Under the pieces are notes generated by a model. That model made no database searches. It saw only the letters and a list, made by a program, of their open reading frames with translations, and was not told the DNA's origin. A program made the translations under genes and the position numbers. From Clostridiaceae bacterium (GTDB taxonomy: Bacteria > Bacillota > Clostridia > CAYPLH01 > DUMO01): a DNA stretch of 64,000 nucleotides. The stretch lies in contig DUMO01000055.1 of assembly GCA_012839865.1 (NCBI GenBank), positions 1-64,000 of the forward strand, given 5' to 3'. Of this stretch, positions 18,767 through 28,324 are shown in pieces; position 1 is the stretch's first letter; each line of letters starts with the position of its first letter.

Positions 18767-18800
18767 AAGCCGGTGGATTTATTCCATTGGCTTTTGTTTA
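18767..18800 (+). terminator. Terminator of the ahcY operon
   Basis: An 11-bp stem of AAGCCGGTGGA (18767-18777) with TCCATTGGCTT (18783-18793), including two G-T pairs, around a 5-nt loop, followed by a T-rich tract. Confidence 0.88.
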
Positions 18801-18926
18801 TTATGAATTAATATTTCCATCTGTACACTAATACTCTTTGCTGCTTGGTGCATACACGCATTATTGGTAAAAAAACAGTAAGCTGCTTTGGCTTTTACAA
18901 TACACCATATATTAGTTGCATGTATA

Positions 18927-19997
18927 TCACTTCTGCTCTATCACACATTGAATAATGTCGGCAATTTTGGCTGTGCTGTCCGAATATTCTGTTTTTTTCA
19001 TATTTTCATAGTATAAGTCTTTATTCTCAAGGACTTCCCTGCAGGCTGCGATGAGACTATCCACAGTTAAATCCTCTTCAGTGATTACCTTGCTCAGCCC
19101 ATGTTTCTCAAAGGATTTTGCATTCAAAATCTGATCTCCCCTGCTGGCCTTTTTACCAAGGGGCACCAAAATGTTCAGCTTCTTAAGTGCAACTATTTCA
19201 AACAGCGTTGTGGCTCCTGCCCTTGATATAATAATGTCCGACATTGCAAATAAATGAGGCAGTTCCGCTTTCACGTATTCAAATTGCCTGTAACCTGAAA
19301 GTTTGGAGAGGTTTTCGTCAATCCCGCCTTTGCCGCATATGTGGCAAACCTGAAAACTATTAAGGAATGCCTGCAATCCCTTTCTTATAACCCCGTTTAT
19401 GGTTTGAGAACCCTGGCTCCCTCCTATTATCATCATGACAGGTCTCCTATCTGTAAAACCGCACAGTTTCCTTCCAGTTGCCGCATCTCCGCCAAAAAGT
19501 TCCTGCCTTATGGGAATACCTGTTACTACAGTATTTTTACCGCTCAGACATTCTTTGGTTTCAGGAAATGAAACGCAGACAATTCCCGCAAAAGGCAAAG
19601 ACAGTTTGTTTGCAAGTCCCGGGGTAATGTCTGACTCATGAAGCACAATAGGTATCTTTAGAAGCCATGAAGCCCATACAACAGGTGAAGTTACAAACCC
19701 ACCCTTGCTGAATACCACATCGGGCTTTATTTTTTTAAGAATCTTAATCGATTGTAAAAATCCTTTCAGGATGCGTCCAGTGTCAGAAATGTTCTTTATA
19801 TCGAAGTATCTTCTAAGTTTTCCAGCTGATACGGAAAAATATGGCAAACCTGTTTCCCTGACCAGGTCAACCTCCATCCCGTTTTTTGAACCTATGTAAA
19901 AAACCTCAAAACCTCTTTTATAAAGCTCCGGCAATAATGCCAAATTTGGCGTTACATGACCGGCTGTTCCCCCTCCGGTCAATACAACTTTAGGCAT
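18927..19997 (-). CDS. murG: Undecaprenyl-PP-MurNAc-pentapeptide GlcNAc transferase, MurG
   Basis: Peripheral membrane glycosyltransferase (GT28) that turns lipid I into lipid II. The 356-residue protein has the N-terminal lipid-carrier loop GGGTAGHVTPNLAL, a second glycine-rich segment IIGGSQGSQTIN at the C-domain junction, and the donor-binding region SRAGATTLFEIVALKKLNILVPLG. The ATG at 19997 is preferred over a TTG one codon upstream. It stands alone, away from any mur/fts cluster, so it may be a second MurG copy, perhaps sporulation-linked; that is inference. Confidence 0.92.
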   Translation of the reverse strand: MPKVVLTGGGTAGHVTPNLALLPELYKRGFEVFYIGSKNGMEVDLVRETGLPYFSVSAGKLRRYFDIKNISDTGRILKGFLQSIKILKKIKPDVVFSKGGFVTSPVVWASWLLKIPIVLHESDITPGLANKLSLPFAGIVCVSFPETKECLSGKNTVVTGIPIRQELFGGDAATGRKLCGFTDRRPVMMIIGGSQGSQTINGVIRKGLQAFLNSFQVCHICGKGGIDENLSKLSGYRQFEYVKAELPHLFAMSDIIISRAGATTLFEIVALKKLNILVPLGKKASRGDQILNAKSFEKHGLSKVITEEDLTVDSLIAACREVLENKDLYYENMKKTEYSDSTAKIADIIQCVIEQK

Positions 19998-20276
19998 CAA
20001 ACCATCCCTCTTGTTTTATTATTTATAACTAAAAAATATTTCCAGATTAATCATATTATCATATGCAATAATTCAAATCAATATAATTTCCAGTGTCATT
20101 TGTAATATGAATTATAATTTTTTCTTTTCTGAGCGGTCCGTAATGTGTATTTCAGACAGACAAGTTTTTCTGAGCTTATCTGAAGATATGGTTTCTTTCA
20201 ACTCAATTTTAGAACAATTATCTGAAATACAGCCAAGAATATTGGAAGTGCATATCCATACGGATAACATTACTAA

Positions 20277-20305
20277 TTGACACATTTTGTTGGTTTACAT
20301 ATATC
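20277..20305 (+). promoter_or_regulatory. Sigma-A-type promoter before the riboswitch
   Basis: TTGACA (20277-20282), a 17-nt spacer and TATATC (20300-20305) predict transcription starting near 20312, just at the 5' side of the riboswitch aptamer. Confidence 0.7.
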
Positions 20306-20311
20306 CCAGAT

Positions 20312-20442
20312 TATTGTAAACTATTAAGGAAGTTGAATCTTCATTTTGAAGAACGGGGGACAAAATACTTTTTTGGGGTGAAGCTGTTTTATGCAGCGGG
20401 ATTAACTCTTTCCTAACCCGTCAGCTAACCTCGTAAACTAAA
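20312..20442 (+). ncRNA. c-di-AMP riboswitch (ydaO/yuaA class)
   Basis: Conserved ydaO-class blocks appear in order: the CTATTAAGG region, a hairpin (GAATCTTCA/TGAAGA), GAACGGGGGACAAA, TTTGGGGTGAA, a short hairpin, GCGGGATTAACTCTTTCCTAA, and the diagnostic 3' block CCCGTCAGCTAACCTCGTAA. This class binds cyclic di-AMP and commonly controls cell-wall hydrolase, resuscitation and osmolyte genes. The aptamer ends only a few bases before the AGAGGGGG ribosome-binding site of the next gene, and no T-tract terminator lies between. Control may therefore act at translation initiation, which is less usual for this class and is inferred. Confidence 0.88.
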
Positions 20443-20456
20443 AAGAGGGGGATTAT

Positions 20457-21257
20457 ATGTTACATAAGATTAAGGGTATTATGTTAACCGCTTTTGTTTT
20501 CCTTGCGGTTATGCTGCCAGTCAATTCTGTTTTTGCCTACAGTTCACTTTTGAAGTACGGTCAAACAAGTTCGGATGTGTACAAACTTCAGGAAGATCTT
20601 AAACGTCTGGGGTACTTTTCGGTCAATCCAACCGGATATTTCGGATCGATTACAAAAGATGCAGTAATTAATTTTCAAAGGTCAAATAATTTGCTTGTGG
20701 ATGGAATTGTAGGTTCTCAAACAGCCGGAATGATTTCACAACTTTTAAACAGGTCATCAGGTGTCTCCAGGGGCAGCGAAAGCAATCCGGTTGAACTTCT
20801 CAACTGGTTTGGAAATGCAGAATATGTATTCTCAATAGGCTCGGTTGCCAGGGTAACTGATGTGGATACAGGGTATTCATTTTACTTAAAACGCACCTAT
20901 GGCTATAATCATGCTGACGTTGAACCATTAACCGCTTCAGATACCCAAACCATATTGAACATTATAGGTTGGTGGAATTGGAACAGAAGAGCGGTTATAG
21001 TAGAAGTTAACGGTCGAAGAATAGCTGCCTCCCTCGCTCCGATGCCGCATGCAGGCAGGGATGACAAACCCGCAAATGCCATGGTAAGCAATAGGAGCGG
21101 TGATTATGGCTATGGAGCCAATCTTGATTCCGTCAAGGGAAATAATGTAGACGGCGTGCTTGATCTTCATTTTCTCGGAAGCAAAACTCATGGTTCAAAT
21201 ACTGTAAACAGTGCCCATCAACAAATGGTTTACAAAGCATTCAATTCAGGCAGGTAA
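20457..21257 (+). CDS. Secreted peptidoglycan-binding domain protein
   Basis: A 266-residue exported protein. Residues 1-27 form a signal peptide ending SVFA. Residues about 30-98 are a PG_binding_1 domain (LKYGQTSSDVYKLQEDLKRLGYF...TGYFGSITKDAVINFQRSNNLLVDGIVGSQTAGMI). The remaining 160 residues contain YSFYLKRTYGYNHADVEPL and VLDLHFLGSKTHGSNTVNSAHQQMVYKAF, a conserved clostridial module whose activity I do not know. The gene sits under a c-di-AMP riboswitch, which fits cell-wall remodelling. ATG at 20457 follows AGAGGGGG. Confidence 0.88.
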   Translation: MLHKIKGIMLTAFVFLAVMLPVNSVFAYSSLLKYGQTSSDVYKLQEDLKRLGYFSVNPTGYFGSITKDAVINFQRSNNLLVDGIVGSQTAGMISQLLNRSSGVSRGSESNPVELLNWFGNAEYVFSIGSVARVTDVDTGYSFYLKRTYGYNHADVEPLTASDTQTILNIIGWWNWNRRAVIVEVNGRRIAASLAPMPHAGRDDKPANAMVSNRSGDYGYGANLDSVKGNNVDGVLDLHFLGSKTHGSNTVNSAHQQMVYKAFNSGR

Positions 21258-21398
21258 ATTATCTATTAACCTGCCATTTTATTAATAATGTATTGCTGAC
21301 CATCAGTAGGCAATAAAGGCAAACCTGATGACAAAAGGAACAAATGAATAAAGAATTGGCTTATTAGGCAGTAATGTTGGTAAAGTTTAAAAATTCAA

Positions 21399-21423
21399 GG
21401 GGCATCTTTGCCCCACTTTTTTT
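21399..21423 (+). terminator. Terminator of the peptidoglycan-binding gene
   Basis: GGGGCA (21399-21404), a 4-nt loop TCTT, TGCCCC (21409-21414), then a long T run. It lies 140 nt after the stop codon. Confidence 0.85.
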
Positions 21424-21469
21424 TGCAGACTTGTTATCACAATAATTACCGGTTATTCACACCTGGTTA

Positions 21470-21517
21470 AAATATCGGGAGAAGCATGGTATCCTCCAAC
21501 CCCTCCCGATATTTTTA
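21470..21517 (+). terminator. Second hairpin terminator, possibly bidirectional
   Basis: AAATATCGGGAG (21470-21481) and CTCCCGATATTT (21503-21514) make a 12-bp perfect stem with T-rich sequence on the plus side and a shorter T stretch on the minus side. It lies between convergent genes. Confidence 0.7.
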
Positions 21518-21632
21518 TTGATGCAAGGACTGCTTATAATTTAAGTATTTTTTAGGAAATCCGGTGGAAATACTATGTTTTTCAATTGGGAGAAGAAAGC
21601 AGGGTTTTGGTACTAACTTCACTGAAAACGTT

Positions 21633-22937
21633 TCAATTTTCATTGGCTTTCTCTTCAAACAAATAATCCTGTACTACATCCATGGTGTTTTTGTAAGAAC
21701 CCAGAACCTTTTCCCTGTTGCGGTCATTTATGAAATCTTCATCCAAAATGTCGTCCGGAATAGGAATTATCCGGTATTGCAAATCTTCCTCCACATAAAA
21801 CTTGTCCACCCAGGTTGGAATATGTTCAACTTTCTTTAAAACAACCCCTCCCCCATCCTCAGGAGGTCTTTTTTCAAACTCAAGCCTTACCATAACACCG
21901 TCCTCGGTAAAAACCTTGTTGACTCTCTCTCCCTGGTCTTCCCTCCGGAAGTTTGAAATAAAATTACCCATTGAGTAAATGAGATATCGGTCTTCCCCGT
22001 TTACATCAACAATTTCAGACCTCTGGATAACATGGGGATGAAAGCCTATTACAACATCCGCACCCCATTCAAATATTTTTTTGGCCAGTTCCACCTGCTC
22101 TTTTGAAGGCTCCCTTTGATATTCAATTCCCCAATGCATGCAAACAATCGTTATATCAGAACCTATTTCTTTCGACTTTAATATATCTTCCTTGATCTTA
22201 GCCTCGTCAATCAGGTTTACCATGTACGACAGTTCTTCCTTGGTCAGTTTCCAGTCGTTTCCGTTTAGCCCGTAAGTATAGACAAGTGTGCTGATTTTAA
22301 AACCCTTTACATCAGTTGTTGTGAAACGTTGACCCTTTTCCGTCCAGGTCCCTGTGTGCAGCATTTCATATTCCCTGATTTTTTCTATGGTACGGACAAG
22401 CCCGTTCTTTCCCCTGTCGAGACTGTGGTTGTTTGCCGTAAGCAGTATATCAACTCCAGCATCCTTTAAAGCCTCAAGCATGGAATCCGGAGTGTTAAAC
22501 TCAGGATAGCCGGTGAAAACAGCCTGCTCCCCTCCGATTGTAGTTTCAAGGTTTGCGATTGCAAAATCCACCTCGCTGATGTAAGGTTTGACATATTCAA
22601 AAAATCCTTTGAAATCATATATGCCTTCTTTTTCGTCAAAAGCTCCGATAAGATTAGACTCGTGACACATTATATCTCCGACTGCCATTATAGAAATTCT
22701 TTCAGGTTTCTTTTCCTCAATATGGTTGTTTTCTTCAGAGTCCTGATTTTCTGCTCCGTTTTCTGAAGAAGGCTCCGGGGAAGGTTCTGTATTAAAGCTT
22801 GGAGCAACCTCGCCGGTCTTTGTTGTTCCATTTGTAGAGCTGCTTGATTCATTGACATTCTTCCTGTCTTTGCACCCTGATATAAGCAACACAAACACAG
22901 CCAAAAATACCAAAATGGTTTTGTAATACTTTTTCAT
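21633..22937 (-). CDS. CapA/PgsA-family lipoprotein, metallophosphoesterase-like
   Basis: A 434-residue surface lipoprotein. The signal peptide ends in the lipobox LISGC, with the lipidated Cys at residue 22, followed by an acidic, Ser/Glu-rich linker to about residue 80. The catalytic-like domain has AVGDIMCHESN, FAIANLETTIGG, LLTANNHSLDRG, CMHWGIEYQREPS and VVIGFHPHVIQ, the metal-ligand pattern of the CapA (poly-gamma-glutamate synthesis) family. Some members act in capsule polymer synthesis, but no capBC-type partners are present, so the true activity is open. The ATG at 22937 sits 5 nt after GGAGGG; an upstream GTG overlaps that site. Confidence 0.88.
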   Translation of the reverse strand: MKKYYKTILVFLAVFVLLISGCKDRKNVNESSSSTNGTTKTGEVAPSFNTEPSPEPSSENGAENQDSEENNHIEEKKPERISIMAVGDIMCHESNLIGAFDEKEGIYDFKGFFEYVKPYISEVDFAIANLETTIGGEQAVFTGYPEFNTPDSMLEALKDAGVDILLTANNHSLDRGKNGLVRTIEKIREYEMLHTGTWTEKGQRFTTTDVKGFKISTLVYTYGLNGNDWKLTKEELSYMVNLIDEAKIKEDILKSKEIGSDITIVCMHWGIEYQREPSKEQVELAKKIFEWGADVVIGFHPHVIQRSEIVDVNGEDRYLIYSMGNFISNFRREDQGERVNKVFTEDGVMVRLEFEKRPPEDGGGVVLKKVEHIPTWVDKFYVEEDLQYRIIPIPDDILDEDFINDRNREKVLGSYKNTMDVVQDYLFEEKANEN

Positions 22938-23067
22938 TGCCACCCTCCAGTCGCGTTCTGTTTTGCCGGCAGCATGAATTATTATTATTGATTATCATTG
23001 CGCCAGACTTTTCTAATCAATGTCATTATATCAAAAAATAATTTTTAGGGAAGGCTATGGATATAAA

Positions 23068-23811
23068 TTACAGGTTTAATAAGTCCCGTATAATTTCCCC
23101 GGCAATTATCAATCCGGCCACTGGCGGTACAAAAGATATGCTCCCGGGAACATGTTTTTTTGCGGTTGGAGACTCAACATTGGACAACTCTTCCTGTGGT
23201 GTAACTTCTGAAACTGTATTAACTTGCTTTATAGGCAGCTCTTTTGAATAAACAACTTTCAAGGATGGAATTCCATGTTTGCGCATTTCTTTTCTGATGA
23301 TTTTTGCCAATGGGCAAACCTGAGTGGAATATATATCCGCTACTTCAAACCTGGTGGGATCAAGCTTGTTGCCTGCCCCCATGCTGCTTATGATCCTGAT
23401 TCCACGCTGTTTTGCGTTAAGAATCAAGTCAATTTTTGATTTTACAGAATCAATGGCATCCGCTATATAATCATAATCCCAAAGAAGCTCTCCGCAAGTT
23501 TCATTGCTGTAGAAAAGTTGATGCACGGTTACTTCAGATTCAGGATTGATGTCAACAATCCTTTCCTTCATTACCTGCACCTTTGGCATTCCAATAGTCT
23601 TATGGGTTGCATGAATCTGCCTGTTTAAATTACTTATGCAAATATTGTCACTGTCAATAAGGACAAGTTTTCCAATACCGGCCCGGGCAAGGCCCTCTGC
23701 AACAAAGGAACCCACCCCGCCTATTCCGAAAATCGCAACCTTGCTCTTCTTTAGTTTTTCCAACCCATCCTTCCCAATTAAAAGCTCTGTTCTTGAAAAT
23801 TCATAAGACAT
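23068..23811 (-). CDS. tcdA: tRNA threonylcarbamoyladenosine dehydratase
   Basis: E1/ThiF-like enzyme that uses ATP to cyclise t6A37 of tRNA to ct6A. The 247-residue length suits TcdA (CsdL). The nucleotide-binding loop is VAIFGIGGVGSFVAEGLARAG (about 27-47), followed by DSDNICISNLNRQIHAT, with the conserved adenylation-site Arg, and the TcdA-typical segments SSMGAGNKLDPTRFEVADIYST and CPLAKIIRKEMRK. The C-terminus ends in a hydrophobic helix like other members. MoeB/ThiF are alternatives, but the sequence pattern favours TcdA. It stands downstream of the copper genes without an obvious functional link. Confidence 0.9.
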   Translation of the reverse strand: MSYEFSRTELLIGKDGLEKLKKSKVAIFGIGGVGSFVAEGLARAGIGKLVLIDSDNICISNLNRQIHATHKTIGMPKVQVMKERIVDINPESEVTVHQLFYSNETCGELLWDYDYIADAIDSVKSKIDLILNAKQRGIRIISSMGAGNKLDPTRFEVADIYSTQVCPLAKIIRKEMRKHGIPSLKVVYSKELPIKQVNTVSEVTPQEELSNVESPTAKKHVPGSISFVPPVAGLIIAGEIIRDLLNL

Positions 23812-23839
23812 GCTGTTTCATCCTGCTTTCTTATGCGTA

Positions 23840-24049
23840 TTATTCTATGCGAAGAACCTCATACCCTGCATCCTCTACCGCTGCTTTAATTTCATCATCA
23901 CTGATTTCAATATCCATTTCAACCTGTGCCAACTTTTTTGCAAGGTCCACTTTTACATTCTTAACTCCTTTAATATCACTTAAAGCATTTTCCACATGCC
24001 TTACACAATGAGAACAGGACATACCTTCAACAAATACTTTTTTATTCAT
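23840..24049 (-). CDS. copZ: CopZ-type copper chaperone
   Basis: A 69-residue heavy-metal-associated domain protein. The metal-binding loop GMSCSHC (residues 9-15) carries the Cys-x-x-Cys pair, and the babbab ferredoxin-like pattern spans the whole chain. It shuttles Cu(I) to the CopA ATPase encoded 160 nt upstream. The ATG at 24049 follows AGGAGGAAG; a longer frame that begins upstream has no ribosome-binding site and was rejected. Confidence 0.92.
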   Translation of the reverse strand: MNKKVFVEGMSCSHCVRHVENALSDIKGVKNVKVDLAKKLAQVEMDIEISDDEIKAAVEDAGYEVLRIE

Positions 24050-24208
24050 ATTTCTTCCTCCTCTTGATTTCATAAATAATAATACGGTTAAGCTTGTCAG
24101 GAAAGACAAGTTGGTTAATTCCACAGTTCTTTTGGCTTTGATTAATGCGGAATGTAAAATGCATGTACCCGCATCTTGCTTTACAGGGACAACTTCTTCT
24201 AAATTGAA

Positions 24209-26665
24209 TCAATACTCCGTCTTAAACCTTCTAAGCCTTAATGCATTTGTTAAAACAGAAACAGAGCTTAAGGACATTGCTCCTGCTGCAATCATTGGGT
24301 TTAGCAGCGGACCGCCGAACAGATGAAGAACTCCTGCTGCTATTGGAATTCCTGCTGTGTTGTATGCAAAAGCCCAGAACAAATTTTGCTTAATATTTTT
24401 AATGGTCCTTTTACTTAGCCGTATTGCTTCCGGGACACCTGAAAGTTCACTTCTCATCAACACAATATCAGCTGATTCCATGGCAACATCGGTACCGCTT
24501 CCTATGGCAATCCCTATATCCGCCTGTGCCAACGCCGGAGCATCGTTTATACCATCCCCCACCATTGCGACTTTTTTCCCTTTTTCCTGAAGTTTTTTCA
24601 CTTCAGTGGCCTTATCCTGCGGCAAAACTTCAGAAAGTACCCTGTCAATACCTGCCTGCCTTGCTACAGCTTCTGCAGTCATCCTGTTATCTCCGGTAAT
24701 CATGACAATCTCAATACCCATATTCCGAAGGGCTTCAACAGCTTTCCTGCTTTCCTTCTTGATAACATCGGCTACAGCTATTATTCCTGCCAGCTTGCCG
24801 CCTGATGCAACAAACATTGGAGTTTTCCCTTCCCTTGCCAGATTGTCGGATTCCTTTTGAAGGTTAACTTCGATATTTGTTCGTTCCATTAGCTTTTTGT
24901 TGCCCAGTATAATATTTTTTCCATTTATATTTACCTCAATTCCATATCCCGGAATTGCCGAAAAACTTTCAATATTATAAAAGTCCAAACCTTTTTCTTC
25001 TGCCATGTTCACAATTGCTTCCCCCAAAGGATGCTCAGAAGCTTTTTCCGCAGAAGCTGCAATCTTTAAAAGCTCTTCCTCCGAAAATCCGTTGGTTGGA
25101 ATTATGTCAGTTACCACCGGCTTGCCTTCTGTTATGGTACCTGTTTTATCAAGTACAACAGTGTCTATCCTGTGAGCGGTCTCCAGGGCTTCACCGCTTT
25201 TGATCAATATGCCGTATTCTGCTCCCTTGCCTGTTCCGACCATTATAGCAGTAGGAGTTGCCAGGCCAAGGGCACACGGGCAGGCAATTACCATCACCGA
25301 TACAAATATGGTCAGGGAAAAAACAGCAGACATGCCTGAAAGAGCCCAGGCTGCAGCTGCAATAACAGCAATAATTATTACAACCGGTACAAAATATCCT
25401 GAAATTATATCTGCCAGTTTTGCAATCGGTGCTTTTGAGGCTTGTGCATCCTCCACAAGCTTTATTATCCGGGCAAGGGCGGTGTCTTTCCCGACTCTTG
25501 TGGCCTTGAATTTTATCATCCCGTTTTTATTTATACTCGCACCTGTTACAAAACTACCCACGGTCTTCTCCACAGGAATGCTTTCACCGGTAAGCATGGA
25601 TTCGTCCACCGAAGTTCTTCCTTCCACTACTTCGCCATCCACCGGAATCTTTTCTCCGGGCTTTACAAGCAAAATATCCCCCACTTCCACTTCTTCAACA
25701 GGAATGACAATTTCCTTTCCTTCATGAACAACCGTGGCATTTTTCGGTGCAAGTCCCATGAGCTTTTTAATTGCTTCTGAAGTTTTTCCCTTGGATACAG
25801 CTTCAAGATATCTTCCAAGGAGAATCAGGGTAATAATTACACCTGCAGATTCAAAATACAGTCCTTCCAGAAATTCAAGGTCACCTCCGGCAATCTTTGC
25901 GGTGGAGTAAATACCGTATACAAACGCTGCACCTGTACCTATGGCAATAAGGGAGTCCATGTTGGGTTCCAGTTTTATCAACCGCCGAAAGCCTACTGTA
26001 TAAAACCTGTACCCTACCGCCAATACCGGTATTGCCAATATTAACTGGGTCAGGGCAAAATACATGGGATGCATGTGGGGGTTTATTATTGAAGGTATAG
26101 GCAATCCAACCATATGTCCCATGGCAATATAAAAAAGAGGAATTGTAAATATGGCTGAGGCTACGAATTTCGAAAAGAGAGCTTTTATTTCATTCTCCCG
26201 TCTGGACTTTTCCCAGTCAACCTGCTGGGTTGTTTCAATTTCCAAAGCCTTATATCCGGCTTTGGAAATTGCGCTTTTTATTTCGGAAATCCTTACTTTC
26301 GATGGGATATATTCGACCTTTGCTTTTTCCGTAGCTAGATTGACACTGACCTGGCTGATACCCGGAAGCTTTTTCACAGCTCTTTCAACAGCCTTGGCAC
26401 AAGCTGCACAGGTCATGCCTTCAATGGGAACCGTCAGCTCTCTGACGGCTGAAGGGTCTTCCTTTAAGCCGTACCCTGCTTTAATTACCGCATCTTTTAT
26501 GGTATTGACATTGGTTTTGTTTTCATCAAACTCAACTGTCAGTCTCTCAGAGGCAAAATTTACAACCGCCGAGGAAACTCCGTCTATTTTACCGACACTT
26601 TTCTCTATTGACCTTGCACAAGAGGCACAAGTCATACCTTTTATATCCAGCTTTTCTTTCTTCAT
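24209..26665 (-). CDS. copA: Copper-exporting P1B-type ATPase
   Basis: Exports Cu(I) at the expense of ATP. The 818-residue chain starts with two heavy-metal domains (GMTCASC, residues 10-16; GMTCAAC, about 84-90). It then has the P-type ATPase core: the TGE loop LTGES, the transmembrane metal site CPC in [15 protein letters not shown], the phosphorylation loop DKTGTITEG, the HP motif SEHPLGEAI and the hinge [20 protein letters not shown]. These are the P1B-1 hallmarks for Cu+/Ag+. ATG at 26665 follows AAAGGAG. No CsoR/CopY regulator gene is adjacent, so control is unresolved. copZ follows in the same direction. Confidence 0.96.
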   Translation of the reverse strand: MKKEKLDIKGMTCASCARSIEKSVGKIDGVSSAVVNFASERLTVEFDENKTNVNTIKDAVIKAGYGLKEDPSAVRELTVPIEGMTCAACAKAVERAVKKLPGISQVSVNLATEKAKVEYIPSKVRISEIKSAISKAGYKALEIETTQQVDWEKSRRENEIKALFSKFVASAIFTIPLFYIAMGHMVGLPIPSIINPHMHPMYFALTQLILAIPVLAVGYRFYTVGFRRLIKLEPNMDSLIAIGTGAAFVYGIYSTAKIAGGDLEFLEGLYFESAGVIITLILLGRYLEAVSKGKTSEAIKKLMGLAPKNATVVHEGKEIVIPVEEVEVGDILLVKPGEKIPVDGEVVEGRTSVDESMLTGESIPVEKTVGSFVTGASINKNGMIKFKATRVGKDTALARIIKLVEDAQASKAPIAKLADIISGYFVPVVIIIAVIAAAAWALSGMSAVFSLTIFVSVMVIACPCALGLATPTAIMVGTGKGAEYGILIKSGEALETAHRIDTVVLDKTGTITEGKPVVTDIIPTNGFSEEELLKIAASAEKASEHPLGEAIVNMAEEKGLDFYNIESFSAIPGYGIEVNINGKNIILGNKKLMERTNIEVNLQKESDNLAREGKTPMFVASGGKLAGIIAVADVIKKESRKAVEALRNMGIEIVMITGDNRMTAEAVARQAGIDRVLSEVLPQDKATEVKKLQEKGKKVAMVGDGINDAPALAQADIGIAIGSGTDVAMESADIVLMRSELSGVPEAIRLSKRTIKNIKQNLFWAFAYNTAGIPIAAGVLHLFGGPLLNPMIAAGAMSLSSVSVLTNALRLRRFKTEY

Positions 26666-26908
26666 TGAATGATCGCTCCTTTGACGGTACTTCCATTATT
26701 ATAGTCATGCTGTTGTGCGAAAAACCTTATTTGTAAAAGATGAAATCAATCGCACATTGTTGCCTTCTTTCAGGTTACATAGCAGATAAAAGCAGTTGGT
26801 GTTTATTGCCTTCTTTTTGAAAAGTCACTAAGTTGAGCTTTAATGCCTGCAAATTAAAGTAGTTCGGGCATTTTTATATCTCTTGACCGTATACCAAACC
26901 ATTGCCGG

Positions 26909-28324
26909 TTATTGTCCGATTAGTTCTTTTACAATTTTGGCTGCCAGCTCTGCATCAGCTTTTCCTCTTGTCTCCTTCATGATATATCCGATAATTGCTC
27001 CCAAAGCTTTTTCTTTTCCGCTTAAATAAGCTTCAACAGCCTGCTTGCTGGAATCAACCGCTTTTTTGCATATTTCCCTGAGGGTGCTTTCGTCCAGCCC
27101 CGCCATATCCTCTTTTGAGAGCAGTTCTCCAACGGACTTTCCTGTATCCAGCATTCTCTCCAGAGTGCTTCTTGCCATGTTGGAATTAATTTTTTTACTT
27201 TCCGTAAGTTCCACCAATTCCCTCAAGTACTCGGGAGGAATGGAAATTGCTGCTTTCTCTTTCTCATCATCTGTTGGCAAGCGCCTGAATATCGGCCCCA
27301 AAATATAGTTTGCAATTGCTTTGTAATTCTTTGAGCCACAGCATGCATTTTCAAAAAATTCTGCTATCTTCTTATATTTTACCAATAATTCTGCATCTGA
27401 AACAGGCAATCCATAGACCGAAGTAAACTTATTGAACTTTTCATAAGGCAACTCGGGCAATTCGTTCCTTATTTTTTCAATTTCTTCATCTGTGGTATAA
27501 ATAGTCACCAGATCAGGGTCTCTGAAATACCTGTAGTCCTCGGCATCTTCCTTTTCACGCATGCTTTCGGTAATGTTAAGGTCGCTGTTGTACCTTCTGG
27601 TTTCCTGCTCCAGTTTTCCGCCGTTCTCAAGGATTTCTACCTGCCGGTTAAACTCATACTCCATTGCCTTTGAAATGAAATTTATTGAGTTCATGTTTTT
27701 GATTTCCACCCTGGTTCCGAATTTTTCCTCTCCTTTTTTGCGGACGGAAATATTTACGTCACACCGCAGGGACCCCTCCTGCATTTTCACATCAGAAACA
27801 CCGATGTACTTCATAATCAACCTGAGCTGCTCCAGGTATTCCACGGCTTCTTCCACGCTTCTTATATCCGGCGCGGTTACTATTTCAATAAGTGGTGTTC
27901 CTCCCCTGTTATGGTCTATATAAGTATCACCTCTTTGGTGTACCAGCTTGCTTGCATCTTCTTCAATATGAATGCGTGCTATGTTTATTCTCTTTCCGGA
28001 GGTCAGGTTGATATACCCTTTTTCACATAGAGGTTTGTCATGCTGGGATATCTGGTATGCTTTTGGCAAATCAGGATAAACGTAGTTCTTTCGATCCATT
28101 TTTGTAGTCTTTCTAATTTTGCAATTTGTAGCCAGGCCGGCTTTAATGGCAAAATTAACAACGTTTCTGTTCAGCTTTGGCAGCGCTCCCGGCAGCCCCA
28201 GGCAAACAGGACAGCAAAGGGTGTTTGGTTCAGCTCCGAACTCTGTAGAGCACTGGCAGAATATTTTTGTTTTTGTAGATAGTTCAATATGTGTTTCAAA
28301 CCCGGCAACCATTTCCCAACTCAT
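26909..28324 (-). CDS. gatB: Asp/Glu-tRNA amidotransferase subunit B
   Basis: The kinase/tRNA-binding subunit of GatCAB, which phosphorylates Asp or Glu on mischarged tRNA before amidation. It has 471 residues. The family block ETHIELSTKTKIFCQCSTEFG with CCPVCLGLPGALP gives the zinc Cys set, and KMDRKNYVYPDLPKAYQISQ and SLRCDVNIS are present. The C-terminal helical and YqeY-like tail (about 300-471) binds tRNA. The ATG overlaps the gatA stop codon (ATGA), a sign of coupled translation. It is the last gene of aspS-gatC-gatA-gatB. Confidence 0.97.
   Translation of the reverse strand: MSWEMVAGFETHIELSTKTKIFCQCSTEFGAEPNTLCCPVCLGLPGALPKLNRNVVNFAIKAGLATNCKIRKTTKMDRKNYVYPDLPKAYQISQHDKPLCEKGYINLTSGKRINIARIHIEEDASKLVHQRGDTYIDHNRGGTPLIEIVTAPDIRSVEEAVEYLEQLRLIMKYIGVSDVKMQEGSLRCDVNISVRKKGEEKFGTRVEIKNMNSINFISKAMEYEFNRQVEILENGGKLEQETRRYNSDLNITESMREKEDAEDYRYFRDPDLVTIYTTDEEIEKIRNELPELPYEKFNKFTSVYGLPVSDAELLVKYKKIAEFFENACCGSKNYKAIANYILGPIFRRLPTDDEKEKAAISIPPEYLRELVELTESKKINSNMARSTLERMLDTGKSVGELLSKEDMAGLDESTLREICKKAVDSSKQAVEAYLSGKEKALGAIIGYIMKETRGKADAELAAKIVKELIGQ

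Larger units (their letters stand above)
19998..20456. other. Divergent region murG / peptidoglycan-binding gene
   Basis: No gene is supported. The right half holds a promoter and the c-di-AMP riboswitch described separately. The left part is AT-rich, with a 9-bp long-range inverted repeat (GTATTTCAG 20147-20155, CTGAAATAC 20222-20230) of unknown meaning. Confidence 0.55.
21258..21632. other. Convergent intergenic stretch with two terminators
   Basis: No coding sequence is supported. It separates the peptidoglycan-binding gene from the convergent capA-like gene and contains the two hairpins listed separately. Confidence 0.6.

Noticed and set aside
25200-25727. A 175-codon plus-strand frame
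   Set aside because: Antisense shadow of copA, composed of Ile/Thr/Ala runs mirroring the membrane-segment codons.
26840-26880. Hairpin ATGCCTG/CGGGCAT followed by Ts on the plus strand, as a terminator
   Set aside because: No plus-strand gene lies upstream, and in the minus direction there is no T-tract; the stem is short with a 15-nt loop.
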